From: Mucidula mucida
Lineage: Eukaryota; Basidiomycota; Agaricomycetes; Agaricales; Physalacriaceae
Length of the DNA stretch: 64,000 nt
Direction: 5' to 3'
Assembly (NCBI GenBank): GCA_015501055.1
Contig: JADNYV010000113.1
Coordinates: 1 to 64,000, forward strand
Below the pieces are notes generated by a model. The model saw nothing but the letters and a program-made list of their open reading frames with translations, had not been told where the DNA came from and ran no database searches. The translations under genes were made by a program, and so were the position numbers. Below are positions 21,521 through 31,965 of this stretch, piece after piece. Within the stretch, counting starts at the first letter, position 1; each line of letters starts with the position of its first letter.

Positions 21521-21685
21521 CGAGCTGGACGGCGACGACGGCGGGGGAGATATGTGAGCCAGGCCCTTTCGTCGCTGCATACGACGGCGCCGACAAGGAG
21601 AATGGACGGGGGAGCGAAAGGAAGGTGACAGGAGGTGATAGTCCGCTCCAAATAAGGGAGTCGGACTTTTTTGCCTTGTCCCACC
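21521..21685. promoter_or_regulatory. Bidirectional promoter, SGNH-fold and GT69 genes
   Basis: Only 165 bases separate the two divergent start codons. The stretch is GC-rich with a GGCGACGACGGCGGGGG run and no clear TATA box. The assignment rests on geometry alone. Confidence 0.55.
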
Positions 21686-23310
21686 ATGAACAAGGCCGCT
21701 AAACAGCCTGGCCTCGGCAACCAGCTCAGACGCATTCCGGTACCCATTGCGCTTGCCATTGGTATCTTTGTCGGCATATTTCTGTCCAGAATAGTACCAT
21801 GGAATAGCTTTACTGTGTGTTACTATTCATCCATTCTACTACATGTTTTTGCTCATTTCTTTCCACAGCCATCGACCCCAGTATGGCGCAGCGGCCATGT
21901 CCCAGCTAAATCTCGCCTGCATACGCGCACGCCGGTGCAGCAGCCGACACTGGACCAGCGTCTTCGCGTCCTTGACCTCCTAACGTCTCTCAGTCCGCAT
22001 TATACAAAAGAGTGTACACGAAGTGCTCAGCCACTCTATGCCCAGCAGGCCCTTGAACGCTATGCACCCCTCATTGGCCATAAAACCCCTTCACGCAGCT
22101 CGTGGCTCGAGAACCTCGGTCTGGGAGACGAACAGCCTCTTCGCCGGGACGTCATGTCGAGCGAGCACAAATACTTTTTCGCTATCAATCTCTACAACTC
22201 GTTTGATGTGATCCCAGACCTGTTTGCCACGCTCTTCCGCGTCGCTGCCATCCTTGGATATCACAACGTATTTGTGTCCATATACGAGAATGGCTCGACG
22301 GACCAGACCAAAGCACTGCTCCGTATATTTGACGCGCTTACTCGCTCCACCGGCATGCGCATAACAATCCGCACGTCTATGCGTACCCGTGGAGCGTTCA
22401 ACCACCGCATAGAGTATCTCGCCGAAGTTCGTAACGCAGCCTTTGTCCCACTCCACGAACTACGCGAGGCAGAGAACGAGTATTTCGACACCATCATCTT
22501 CATGAACGACATCCTTCCCTGTGTCGATGATCTTCTCGAGCTGATATGGCAGTCGCGCCGCAACAACGCCGGTATCACTTGTGCCGCCGACTACATGTAC
22601 CACGAAGAGATTGGGTCTCCGGTGTTTTACGACAACTGGGTCGCCCGCGATATCAACGGGACGGCTTTGGAGAACGCTCCTTTCGAGAACATTTTCCATC
22701 ACCCAGATAGCTCTGATCGTTTCCAGCGTCATCTTCCCATACAGGTTCAGAGTTGTTGGAATGGTATCGCCATCTTGGATCCCGCGCCGTTCTATTCCCC
22801 TCCTCACGTTCGTTTCCGTATGGCCCATATCATGGAGGGCGAATGTTCGGCCAGTGAATGTTCGCTCATTTGCAACGACTATTGGGAAGCGGGGTATGGG
22901 CGGATTTTGATGGTGCCGAGAGTGAAGCTGGCGTACGATTCGAAAGTGTTTGACATTATCCATCCGACGCGACGGAATCTGACTGCGATTCGTGGCTATG
23001 TGCGCATCGGCGGCCTGCCAGATAATCCGAATACAGACCCGCAGGATCGTTCGTGGTTTGGACCCCACGATAGGTTGTTTACGGAAGAGGAGAGTGAACC
23101 GTTGAATTTTGTTCCTGGACCCGATAACGGTAGGTTTCGTTATACCTCTTGTTTAATTGACTGACGAGATGTACAGTATGGTGTTGGGGATGGGACGGTG
23201 CTGGAGACTTGGAAGGACCGGATGTTGATCCTATATGGGAGCCCATGCCGAATAGGTCGAGGCTTCCAGACGCGATAGTGGTGCGACACGATAGAAGTAT
23301 AGTATTGTAG
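21686..23310 (+). CDS. GT69 CAP59/CMT1-like alpha-1,3-mannosyltransferase
   Basis: Three exons with introns 21815-21868 and 23130-23176 encode 507 residues. The N-terminus has one membrane anchor (IPVPIALAIGIFVGIFLS), typical of a Golgi type II glycosyltransferase. The GT69 signature runs from HKYFFAINLYNSFDVIPDLF through VFVSIYENGSTDQTK and EYLAEVRNAAFVPL to FDTIIFMNDILPCVDDLLEL, then GITCAADYMYHE and SCWNGIAILDP. The last exon gives VWCWGWDGAGDLEGPDVDP, a strong check on the splice model. Family members include Cryptococcus Cap59 and the mannosyltransferase Cmt1. In a mushroom a role in cell-wall or glycan mannosylation is likely. Confidence 0.9.
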
Positions 23311-23378
23311 CAACTGTAATACGGGATAATTGCCCAATCGGGAAGTGGCTTTCTCAGCATAAACTACAACGACGTCGA

Positions 23379-24505
23379 ATGAGCATGCAACGATGGGCTG
23401 CTCATAGACGGATCGTGCTGCCTCTATTCTCGCCATGGCAATGCCGCTCACACAGCGTGCAGACACAGAAAATTGACGTTGCCGACCCGCCGCCCCCAAT
23501 AATACTGTCGCGACCTCCACCAGCGGTAGACCTCGCGCCAGAGCTCACGACGCTGCGCCAAAACCTGATAAATTTGCTGGGCTCGGCGCATCCTAGCCTA
23601 CAGGACCTAGCGCGGCACTATTTTGCGGACAGCTCGAGTCTCGTGCGCTCATGCGTCATTCTACTTTTTGCGCGGGCGACGAACGCGTCGGGGCCGGGCT
23701 GGGAGCGAGCTGTGCTGGCCGCGTGCAGCGAGGACACGCGCGAGCTCGACCAGCCATTAACGCGTGCGGACGTCCTACCGTACTGGAACCCCAACATGCC
23801 CGACCACGCAGCGTCCTTTGACTCGGTCTTTGCTCTGCGTATGCCCACCACCACTACGCCGCGCCATCACAACAGCAGCAGCAGCAGACCGCCTCTCCAC
23901 CTCCTCCCCGCACAGCTCCGGCTCGCGCAAATCATGGAGATGATCCATGTCGCCTCGATCCTGCACGACCAGGTCACGGTCTCGCCCTCGGATTCGTCCA
24001 ACAAGCTCTGCATCCTCGGCGGGGACTTTCTCCTTGGCCGTGCGAGCGCTGCGCTCTCCCGGCTCGGCTCGAATCACGTCGTGGAGCTCATCGGGAGCGT
24101 CATATCCAATATCTCGGAAGGACGCGTAGTCATGTCGTCGTCGTGGGACGAATATCTCAAAAATGCCTATCTCAAGACGGGCAGCCTGATGGCCAAGGGC
24201 GCGCGGTCTGCTGTCTTGTTGGCAGGCGGGACGGTGGCGATGCAGGATATGGCATTTGCGTTTGGAAGGAATCTAGGCATGGCGATGCAGGTATGCAAGT
24301 ACTTGTGTTCTGTGTTTGATGCAACTTACAAAGGGAATAGCTTGCAGAGTATGCTGCGGAAGGAGGAGCTCCACGGTGCTGGGATGTTGCACACGCGTAT
24401 TCACAGCGTGCGACTGAGATTCTGAGGTTTTTACCAGACAATGATACACGCGACGCGTTAGAGTTGGTAGTTGAGGGTATAGTAGACAGACAACGGACAA
24501 GTTAG
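23379..24505 (+). CDS. Polyprenyl diphosphate synthase subunit 2-like (Dlp1/PDSS2), internally shortened
   Basis: Two exons with an intron at 24291-24340 give 358 residues. The trans-prenyl synthase fold is visible: LRLAQIMEMIHVASILHDQV, where catalytic synthases have a DDxxD, then NKLCILGGDFLLGRASAALS and a final CWDVAHAYSQRATEILRFLP. Lack of the Asp-rich motif points to the non-catalytic partner (Dlp1 in S. pombe, PDSS2 in animals) of the mitochondrial enzyme that makes the ubiquinone side chain. The N-terminus is Arg-rich and plausibly mitochondrial. After NLGMAMQ the sequence jumps straight to LAEYAAEGG, so about 60-70 residues usually present between these points are missing. Confidence 0.75.
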
Positions 24506-24533
24506 AGCAGCCTACTATGTATATAGATGTAGC

Positions 24534-25430
24534 CTAAAGGTTAGGCTTCTTCTCGAGAAAGACGACAGCAATGCCTCTGTGTGCAATCATATCTGTCTCT
24601 CTGTATCGACGCGCCACGTCGCCCAGCTCCTCCATAACCGCGTCTATCTTTGCCTCCATATCAGACGTCTTGGGCGGGGCTTTTCCCCTTTGCTCTGCGC
24701 CCTTTTCCATAGCGAATACCAAGTCGACTTTGGCGCCCTTTTCGAGCTCTTTTCTAACGCTGCGCAGCTTGTGTCCCAAGTCGCCGGGAGCAATATTCCA
24801 GCCCATCTGGAACTCCTTCTTTCCCTTTGCCTTGCCCTTCTTGTCCTCCTTCTGCTGCTGCCGAGCCTGCCGTTCGATTGCCCGGTCAATGATTTTGACG
24901 ATGGGCTTGGGAACGCTCGTTACAAGCTGGAGCTTGACCTTTTTCGTGTCAATCGTCTCAAGGTATTCCTTGACATTAATCTCCCGGAGCGGCTGACCCG
25001 GTTCGCTGAGCCACACCGTCTCATAGACAATCCTCTCGTTCTCTGGCTTATACGCGCCTTCCCTCGTCTCGTCCGGGTAAATGTGTTTATCGACGAGAAT
25101 GACGACGGGCTCGGGGGAGACGCGGACGAGGGCGAGCTTGTACTTTTCGCGATCGAGCTGGGCGAGGTACTGCTTGACGTGTATTTCTTGCCCCGTTTTG
25201 GCCTGGCGGACGGTCACGTTGAAGATGTTGGGCGGCTTGGGCGCGGGTGTGCCGGGGACGTGTGGGGGCGGGGTCCAGGTGGGCGGGACGACGAGGGTGG
25301 CACGGGAGAACGGGATCTTTTCGTCCTCGAAGCGCTGTGTGTCGAGGCGCGGCGCTGTGGCGTGCAGCAAGCGCGAGGGTCCAGCAAGTGGACGCTGCTG
25401 CAAGGTCCGCCGGAAAAGGACGGTTGCCAT
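24534..25430 (-). CDS. Mitochondrial translation initiation factor IF-3-like
   Basis: A single exon of 298 residues from the ATG at 25430 (MATVLFRRTLQQRPLAGPSR, an Arg-rich presequence). The C-terminal half has the IF3 signature (KEFQMGWNIAPGDLGHKL, then VRKELEKGAKVDLVFAMEKG). The N-terminal half contains an internal repeat-like pair of strands (REINVKEYLETIDTKKVKLQ resembles EIHVKQYLAQLDREKYKLAL), suggesting a duplicated N-domain. IF3 keeps the mitoribosome subunits apart and checks start codons. Its 3' end is 28 bases from the end of the convergent Dlp1-like gene. Confidence 0.85.
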   Translation of the reverse strand: MATVLFRRTLQQRPLAGPSRLLHATAPRLDTQRFEDEKIPFSRATLVVPPTWTPPPHVPGTPAPKPPNIFNVTVRQAKTGQEIHVKQYLAQLDREKYKLALVRVSPEPVVILVDKHIYPDETREGAYKPENERIVYETVWLSEPGQPLREINVKEYLETIDTKKVKLQLVTSVPKPIVKIIDRAIERQARQQQKEDKKGKAKGKKEFQMGWNIAPGDLGHKLRSVRKELEKGAKVDLVFAMEKGAEQRGKAPPKTSDMEAKIDAVMEELGDVARRYRETDMIAHRGIAVVFLEKKPNL

Positions 25431-25537
25431 TGCGAGAAACGGGGAACACGCTAACAAGCGCCTCAAGACGGTTGGTGGTAAAAGGTCTCTTTACCTGGGG
25501 TACCCGCCGGCACTTGATTCCGACGATCATCAGTCTC

Positions 25538-25906
25538 ATGAGTGGTAAAGACCCAAGATTCCCTTTCTCCGCACCAATATACCCTCCGGGCAAGGAGCCT
25601 CTGCCTCCCGGATTGACAAAACAGGATAGGGAGGCCGTGTTGGAGACCAGGATGCTCCACAACAGGTCCTCCATCCTCACCGAATCCGCCCCGTTCAAGA
25701 GTGCTATGGCTGGCGCAGTCTTCATTAAATTAGTTATCCCTGCTCATCTCGTGTAGGCTTCGGTATCGGAGGTGTCTTCTCCCTCATAACCACCTCTTTC
25801 CAGTATGAAGATCCTCTACTGCGCCAGCAAGTCGCTGCGGGCGCATCGCAAAAGTACAGCGTCATCGTCGAAATGATCTATATTTTAGTTCTTTGCCAGT
25901 TTTGAG
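25538..25906 (+). pseudogene. Truncated TIM22-like gene
   Basis: The N-terminal part reads MSGKDPRFPFSAPIYPPG and PFKSAMAG; after an intron-like stretch (to TGTAG at about 25756) it continues with FGIGGVFSLITTSFQYEDPL, which matches the first membrane segment of TIM22 and its characteristic FEYEDPL-like motif. The usual later part (second to fourth membrane segments) is missing: after LLRQQVAAGASQKYSVIVEM the frame ends. The splice joint also needs one extra G at the donor (GCAGTCTT here) to stay in frame. TIM22 forms the carrier translocase of the inner membrane, so a full copy must lie elsewhere. It diverges from the IF3 gene by about 107 bases. Confidence 0.65.
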
Positions 25907-26394
25907 ACCTGCCGCTTCAGTTAAAAAGTTACAACATAGGATCTTCTAGGAGAATTGTATTCGAAATGCGATGCGGGAGCCAAGAGTTTATACAGAAGGT
26001 GTACTTTGATCAGCATCGGTGATGGACCTTGAAACCCGTGTACCGCTGGGCACACATTAGCGCGGTACAAAGACTAATAGGATCACATCAAATGCAAAGT
26101 GTGGAAAGACGCGTATAGGACGCGTCGCAAAAGACTTTAGGAGCACTCCAACTTGCGGATCGTTTTCGCCGTCTTCCAGGCTCCTGATTAGTCAGCCGTA
26201 CATGCATGCCGTGTCACAGGGACGTGACATTTTCCTTATTGCCTTCTCCCCCTTACGACAACGGTTGTACACCTTGGCTGGACAAGACAAGATCTCCAGG
26301 TGTCGCGTCGATACCCTAGGATTATTCCCACACCAGTTTTCAAAAACAGAGCAGCTGCCCTTGACTTGACTTGCAACAATTCACGACGACCACA
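25907..26394. other. Intergenic stretch
   Basis: No gene is seen. The right part, from about 26220 with pyrimidine-rich stretches, is likely the promoter and 5' UTR of the KRE9/KNH1-like gene. Confidence 0.5.
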
Positions 26395-27088
26395 ATGCTT
26401 TCCTTCCTGATACCCTCGCGCAATGTTATACGCTGTCTGGCCGTCAGCCTTCTCGTGGCTTCCGCATCTGGTACGCCTCGCTTAGGCGGGATTTCCTGGA
26501 TATCTCTAACTTCCAATTTACAGCATACTTTGTCGTCACGGAGCCCACGGAAGACACGCAGTGGCAGAATGGGAAGGCGAACGTGATAACATGGGACAAG
26601 GGCGTGCTTGACGGCGTCAGCGCTTTCGACCTCGAAATGACCCGCCTAAGTTCAGACGGACTCACATATATCGCTTCTACAAGTACGCCCTCTCGCCCTT
26701 GTGTACTTGACTATGTTAACCGTGTTATCTAGTACCCTCGCTGAAGCACTCTACAAAGTCCCTAAGTGTTTATCTCGAAGACGTGCCCGCAGGCGATGAT
26801 TACTTTCTCCTATTCCTCAACTCCAGTCACGGCGTCCTATATGCCATATCGCCGCGCTTTACCATCCTCAACGCTTCCGACACTGCAACCGCCGCAAGCA
26901 CTGCTACGGCTGACGCAGACGCGGCGACCGTCACTATTAGCGGCTCGCCAAATCCCACACAAGCGTTCGCCACGACGTTTCCCGCAGTAGAATCTGGCGG
27001 CGTGCGCCTTATGCTCGACGTGCCAGTACTGGGAATGATGGCAACTGTCTTTGGGTGTGCTTTGGGCGCTGCGTGGACACTGTGGTAG
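26395..27088 (+). CDS. Small GPI-anchored KRE9/KNH1-like cell-surface protein
   Basis: Three exons with introns 26471-26523 and 26683-26732 give 196 residues. There is a signal peptide (VIRCLAVSLLVASASA), then an Ig-like KNH1/KRE9 domain: AYFVVTEPTEDTQW, ANVITWDKGVLDGVSAFDLE, then LSVYLEDVPAGDDYFLLFLN and LYAISPRFTI. An Ala/Thr-rich linker follows, then a hydrophobic C-terminal tail (PVLGMMATVFGCALGAAWTL) that fits a GPI-attachment signal. The domain is known from yeast beta-1,6-glucan proteins and is common in Ser-Thr-rich GPI proteins of basidiomycetes. The exact function is unknown. Confidence 0.8.
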
Positions 27089-27432
27089 ACATCGGGCATT
27101 TGAAGCCGGTACGCATCTACGTTCTCCCTCTGCTCACCATCATTTACGTCTCGTGTAGATCAACGGGTGATTGGCCTTAAAATTGGACTAGTGGTGATAT
27201 TATATGGCAACGGACCTTGTAGACTTTTCATGGATTGTAACCGTCACTCGCTTGCATAGAACGTTCTCTTTATTGACTCTTCGCAGTATATATCTATCAA
27301 GGATTTTTAATCTCTACACTACAGCTTGGGAATCATAGACTTTAGAAGGGTTACACAACCTTATCTTCCCTGCGTCGAGTCTGCTAATCTCGCAGATCAT
27401 TCGTTGTGACAGCACCTGATAGCCCAACAGTT
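27089..27432. other. 3' flanks of convergent genes
   Basis: No coding sequence recognised. This is the region between the stop codons of the KRE9/KNH1-like gene and sen15. Confidence 0.5.
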
Positions 27433-27861
27433 TCATACAGGAGGCTTGACGATGCCAGCACTCAGTTTGTAGTACACAATGGACGAATCGTCGGCGGATA
27501 TGCCTAGATAGATTTCCGACGGATTCTCGAGTGCTCTAAACGCGTTTTGAAGCCTGCCACATATATGAGATTAACCATCTACTTTTTCAAACAAACAAAA
27601 ACGCGCGCACCAGGCATATGTTAGAAACTCTGTCAAAGCGCAGGGAACGACGTAAACCAGCGTGCCCGCGTCGCGCCTCCCCTTGACGGCGCCGCGCGGG
27701 AAATCCAAGACGAGCCCGAGGTCGACGACGTTCACGTCGGTCCAGGACTGCGCGTAGAGGATGTCATTGTACACTTGAAAGAGACACCCGGATGTTTCGG
27801 GGTATTTCGTGATGAGCGCGTCGAGCGCTTCGTTGGACGGGTGTGTGTCTGGCGCGAACAT
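27433..27861 (-). CDS. sen15: tRNA-splicing endonuclease subunit Sen15-like
   Basis: Two exons with an intron at 27554-27610 give 123 residues. The start is placed at MFAPDTHPSNEALDAL; an in-frame ATG 22 codons upstream (27927) is also possible. Sen15-type features are a small single domain with the VYNDILYAQSWTDVNVVDL core and, near the C-terminus, IYLGISADDSSIVYYKLSAG, the strand that pairs with Sen34 in the Sen2-Sen34-Sen54-Sen15 endonuclease. It is a non-catalytic structural subunit. It lies only 89 bases downstream of the tRNase Z stop codon on the same strand. Confidence 0.75.
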
Positions 27862-27950
27862 GGTGGTGGTGGGAGGAGAGTCCCGAAATGGCAATTTTTC
27901 GAATTGATGAATACAACTCAGATACATATAGAAACACTAGATGACTACAT

Positions 27951-30900
27951 TTAAATCGCGACATCCCCATATCCGCTGTTCGCCACCAGCTCATCCAGCT
28001 TTTGATCATCCTCATCCTCCGTATCCTTCATACTCTTAATAACAGCCGGCAAATAATGCTTCAACTTCCACATATTCCCAATCGTCAGATTCGCATGGTC
28101 AAACGCGTGCACAATCACCCGCGTCTCGTCCGTGTCGCCAAACGACGGCAGCTTGGGGTAGCGAGCCGAAAAGTGGTTGAGGAGAATGTTCTCGGCGTTC
28201 ATCCTACTCGGCGAGTTAGTTAGACTTACTAAAAAAACGAAAAAGTGACACACCTTTTCCCGATCGCCACAGCCTGGCCATGAGTGCTGTGAGCTTTCTG
28301 CACCGCCAAGTCCTCTTGGTCGTCTGCCATCGTAGCTTCGTGTATGAGCAACGTGCACCCTTGACCCGCATACACCAACGCATCGGCGGGGACGGTGTCT
28401 GCCGAAAACCTTCATTACCTCTCTCAGTATGCGCACAAGGACTAGAACATGAACACCTACACGATACTCCACCCGTCCTTACTCTTAATATGCAAACCAT
28501 AACAGATCGTCCGGTGGCGCACATCAACCGTCCGAACAGAGTCAAGATTAAGCGCCTCACATAACCTGGTGGCGTTCATCTTGGACCTTTTTACTCAAAC
28601 ATTAGCACAAGGTAAAGCATAATGAAAATTTTACAACGAACATGTTGATCTCCGTCCACGGCTCGTGTCCACCGAGTCGCCACCGCCCATATTCCGCATA
28701 CGCCTCGGGCTTTTTCCAGTGGAGAGCTTCGCTCATCACCTGTATCACGCCGTTGCCGCTGGGATCGTCCAGTCCCATGTTCTGGACATCAGAAAGCTCG
28801 CGGAGGTACAGATGTACCGGGCGGATGGCAACAAGATACAGAGGCGCCGTTGGTGGCGGATCGAGCTGCCCAGCAAGTCAGCAGTGAATGACAAAAAAAA
28901 AACACAGGAAGAGAAACGAACCGTCCGCCTCATGCGGAGAATCTGAGCAATACCCATATGATGATCTCCGTGGATGTGACTGGCAAATATACACTTGGTC
29001 TGTCGGAGAACATCCCAGACGTTATTGGGCTGCGATGGATTCCGACCATACATTCGGACCAGCTGCCCCCAAGTACCTTCACCAGCATCCAAGAATAAAT
29101 TGCCGTATCCCGGGATGGTGATCAACGTCGAAGACACTTTGGAAGAGGATCAGATAAGCGTCTTTCAAGAAAAAGCTGAATGAGCATACCGTTCCGGTAT
29201 TTGCTCGGCACTGCACTGCTCGTCCCAAGAGGCAATACACCAATGTCCCCCCCTCGAGAAACGACCTGCATAGAGTTCGCTTCCTGCACCTTTACCGCAT
29301 CTCGGGCTTCGTTGTAAGCCTTCAGCGTATGCGGCGGTAACACCAACTCCTCTTTGCCAGTTGCCACAGAATGAAAAGTATCCAAATCCTGCACTGCCGT
29401 CTCTTGAAAAACATCCGTAGGCGGACGTAGATGGATAGTTGAACTCGAAGTCATTAACTGAGCGCGCTCAGGCATACCCGGGATAGCCTTGAAGTCTTTT
29501 GCCAATTCCAAGGAGTACTTGGGTACTGCAAAGATCTCCGAATCTAAACCCCGCAGGCGGAGCTGCTGAAACGCGGCGCTGGTGAATGTGACAGGATCTG
29601 GACAGTGCTCGCGCGAAGCTATAACGTGGTGGCACTTGTCGTGAAAAGAATTCATGAACGCCGTGTACCTGGGATCCTCCAGGACGCCAGGGCCACAGGT
29701 ATGGAATATGCAGCGGAGATTGAGATCTGCATCTGGCGAACGTCGAAACTTGGAGTAAAAAGGAGACTCCTTGAAAGTCGCGACGAGGGAAGGGATATGG
29801 GCAACGGAGGGCACCTCAAGTATAATAATGACTTGAGGCGGTTCAGATGGCGCGACAATCTCGTCGGCTCTGACGGTGCGTTGGAACGTTTTTCCGTCCT
29901 CTGTCACCTCGAACGTGATGGTCTTGCCCAAAGTGAGGGCGCTGCGCAACTCACCATTAGGAATTTTAAGTTCAGCCGCCTTGAGTGCGTCGAATTTGCC
30001 GCGGTATCGAGGACCGACGACTATATATGAGAGGACAGGTGTCAAGGAAGGATCTGCGTCGCGTACGGGGAACGTCGACGTGAATTTTGGGAGCTGTGTG
30101 TAGAAGCCTTTGGGTGGTATAGCCCGACGACGTCTGAAGTGATCGCCGATAGGAGGAGATGCGTCGTGAGGAGGCTCTTTCTGGGAGACCTCTTTTACTG
30201 GTAATGACTGAGGCTGGGATGAAGAGGGTTCGTCGGGCTCGCCCTTTCCCTTTTTGCGACGCTTGGTTTTTGGAGGCTTGGGCGCCGGTTCTTTCAAGTC
30301 CGCAGGAAACATTGTACGGACAGCCAACTGTCTGTATTCGTCGGCCATTTCGTCGGTCAACTGCTCAGGCATGAGGTCCTCAGCTTCAAGTCGTTCTGAG
30401 ATGGACGCAATATTATCATGTTTGCGCTTTCTAGATTCAGAAGCAGACACAGTCTCCTCAAGGATCTGCGACGCAGGGATGGGAGGTAAAAGTGGAAGCG
30501 CGTAAACAGTGACATTCTCGTCCTTGAAACACGGCTGAGGCGCGTCAGACAGTTGAGGTTTCAATGATATCTCGTTGGGTACGACATACATCGAGTCACT
30601 GGACAACGTAAGCCAGATGTTCGGTGAAAGCAAGGTGCAGCGTACCGATACGTGTAGAGACGCATCGTCGCCATGTAATGCACTATACCAGGCGGACCAT
30701 ACACGGTGAGTCCCGGGATCGTGGCATCGGCAAAGGTCATCAAAAGACCTGTCTATCGTCAACGCGAAATCTCGGAAAACTGACATGACTCGTACCGGGC
30801 AGTCCACCCACTCTATGCGAGCCAACATCGGTGAAAAAGACACCTTTGGTCTTTTTCCAGTTGCGCTTGCTCTGCAGAAACGACCTGCTCGCGTTCTCTC

Positions 30901-30997
30901 CAGCGTTGAACAGGTATTTAGCCTTGTCAAAGGTGATGATTATCGCGGGCTCGGTGTCGGAGCTGACGGTGGTGAGCACAGAGGTCGACCACGTCAT
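27951..30997 (-). CDS. trz1: Long-form tRNase Z (ELAC2/Trz1)
   Basis: This is the endonuclease that trims the 3' trailer from pre-tRNAs. The start is MTWSTSVLTTVSSDTEPAII, with an N-terminal pseudo-lactamase half (NAGENASRSFLQSKRNWKKT, LLMTFADATIPGLTVYGPPG) and a linker with Lys/Arg-rich KTKRRKKGKG. The C-terminal metallo-beta-lactamase half contains VLPLGTSSAVPSKYRN, LFLDAGEGTWGQL and the zinc motif SHIHGDHHMG. Later blocks include LLIHEATMADD and the final RVIVHAFDHANL. There are at least six introns. An in-frame upstream ATG at 31099 would add 34 residues rich in Lys, Arg and Pro (MACELPPWKSKVNG), a possible mitochondrial form. Confidence 0.93.
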
Positions 30998-31308
30998 GGC
31001 TATCGATGTTGTCCGTGGTGGACGAGAGAAAGCCTTGAATACGACGGAAATGGGAGTGCCATTTACCTTCGACTTCCAAGGTGGCAGCTCGCATGCCAAA
31101 AAAGGCTGATCGGGTCAGGTGATCTTTGATCAGCGCTTCCCGCCACAAACTGGCAGCCGAAGTTAGGGAAGTGATGTTTGCCAGTATCACAGCTACACTG
31201 TGCGCCCAGAAAGATCTAAGACTGAGGTGAGTTCTAGACTGTGCGTCTAGGCTGCCAAAGTCCGCAAGAAATGACTGACGTTCGTTTAGGCGGTCTATTA
31301 AAACAATA

Positions 31309-31638
31309 CAGCACCTTGCAAAGCAATGTGCACTCTCCACAGTTTGCTCCGCTCAGCATTTCTGCTCAGGCCCGGACGTGTAACCTAGTTACTGAAATGA
31401 ATCTCATTCAAATTGTGTGTGTATGCTCACAGTTCTTGAAGGTGCAGCATACCGGAAGCTGGCAAAAGACCCTTGCTACAACATTCAACTTATCTTAGGA
31501 CTTCTAGAGTTGGTGTGGTCGCGTCAACGGTTTCGTTGTACATCGCGCGTAGAATTACTTCCTAATTGGGCTCAACCCTGAGCAGAATTCCCGAGCGGAG
31601 CGAAGTGTGGAGAGTGCACATTGCTTTGCAAGGTGCTG
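31309..31638. mobile_element. Tc1/mariner-type MITE (330 bp)
   Basis: The terminal inverted repeats begin CAGCACCTTGCAAAGCAATG and continue for over 30 bases (GTGCACTCTCCACA), with weaker similarity for about 30 more. TA dinucleotides flank both ends (31307-31308 and 31639-31640), the expected target duplication. There is no coding capacity. It lies about 200 bases upstream of the possible upstream start of trz1, in the region shared with the next gene. Confidence 0.9.
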
Positions 31639-31965
31639 TAGAGTAAATAGACTGCCTACTTTATACAGCCTCGAGGCTTCGTTAGAACTGCTATGCCAGC
31701 TGTTATACCAGGGCTTTCAAATACGTAGTGCAGATACCACGTCTTACGTTCGCAAGGACGACTAGGATATCAGTCCTTAACCACCTACAAGATACTGAGA
31801 CCTCATTCGATAAGTATGTACTGCCTCAGGCCATTGGGGAGCGATAGGCTTGATGATTAGATAAGATATCCGCGTGGGAGATTGATCGAAGACGCCCAAG
31901 TGCCCCTGATTGCGGGTCGCCTTCTCCCCCATATTCTATACCCTCCGTTGCTGCTTGCGCCACCT

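Noticed and set aside
22460..23068. 202-residue minus-strand ORF inside the GT69 gene
   Set aside because: The plus strand carries continuous GT69 motifs; the opposite frame has none.
24579..25454. 291-residue plus-strand ORF opposite mitochondrial IF3
   Set aside because: The minus strand has clear IF3 motifs; the plus-strand frame is a by-product of its codon use.
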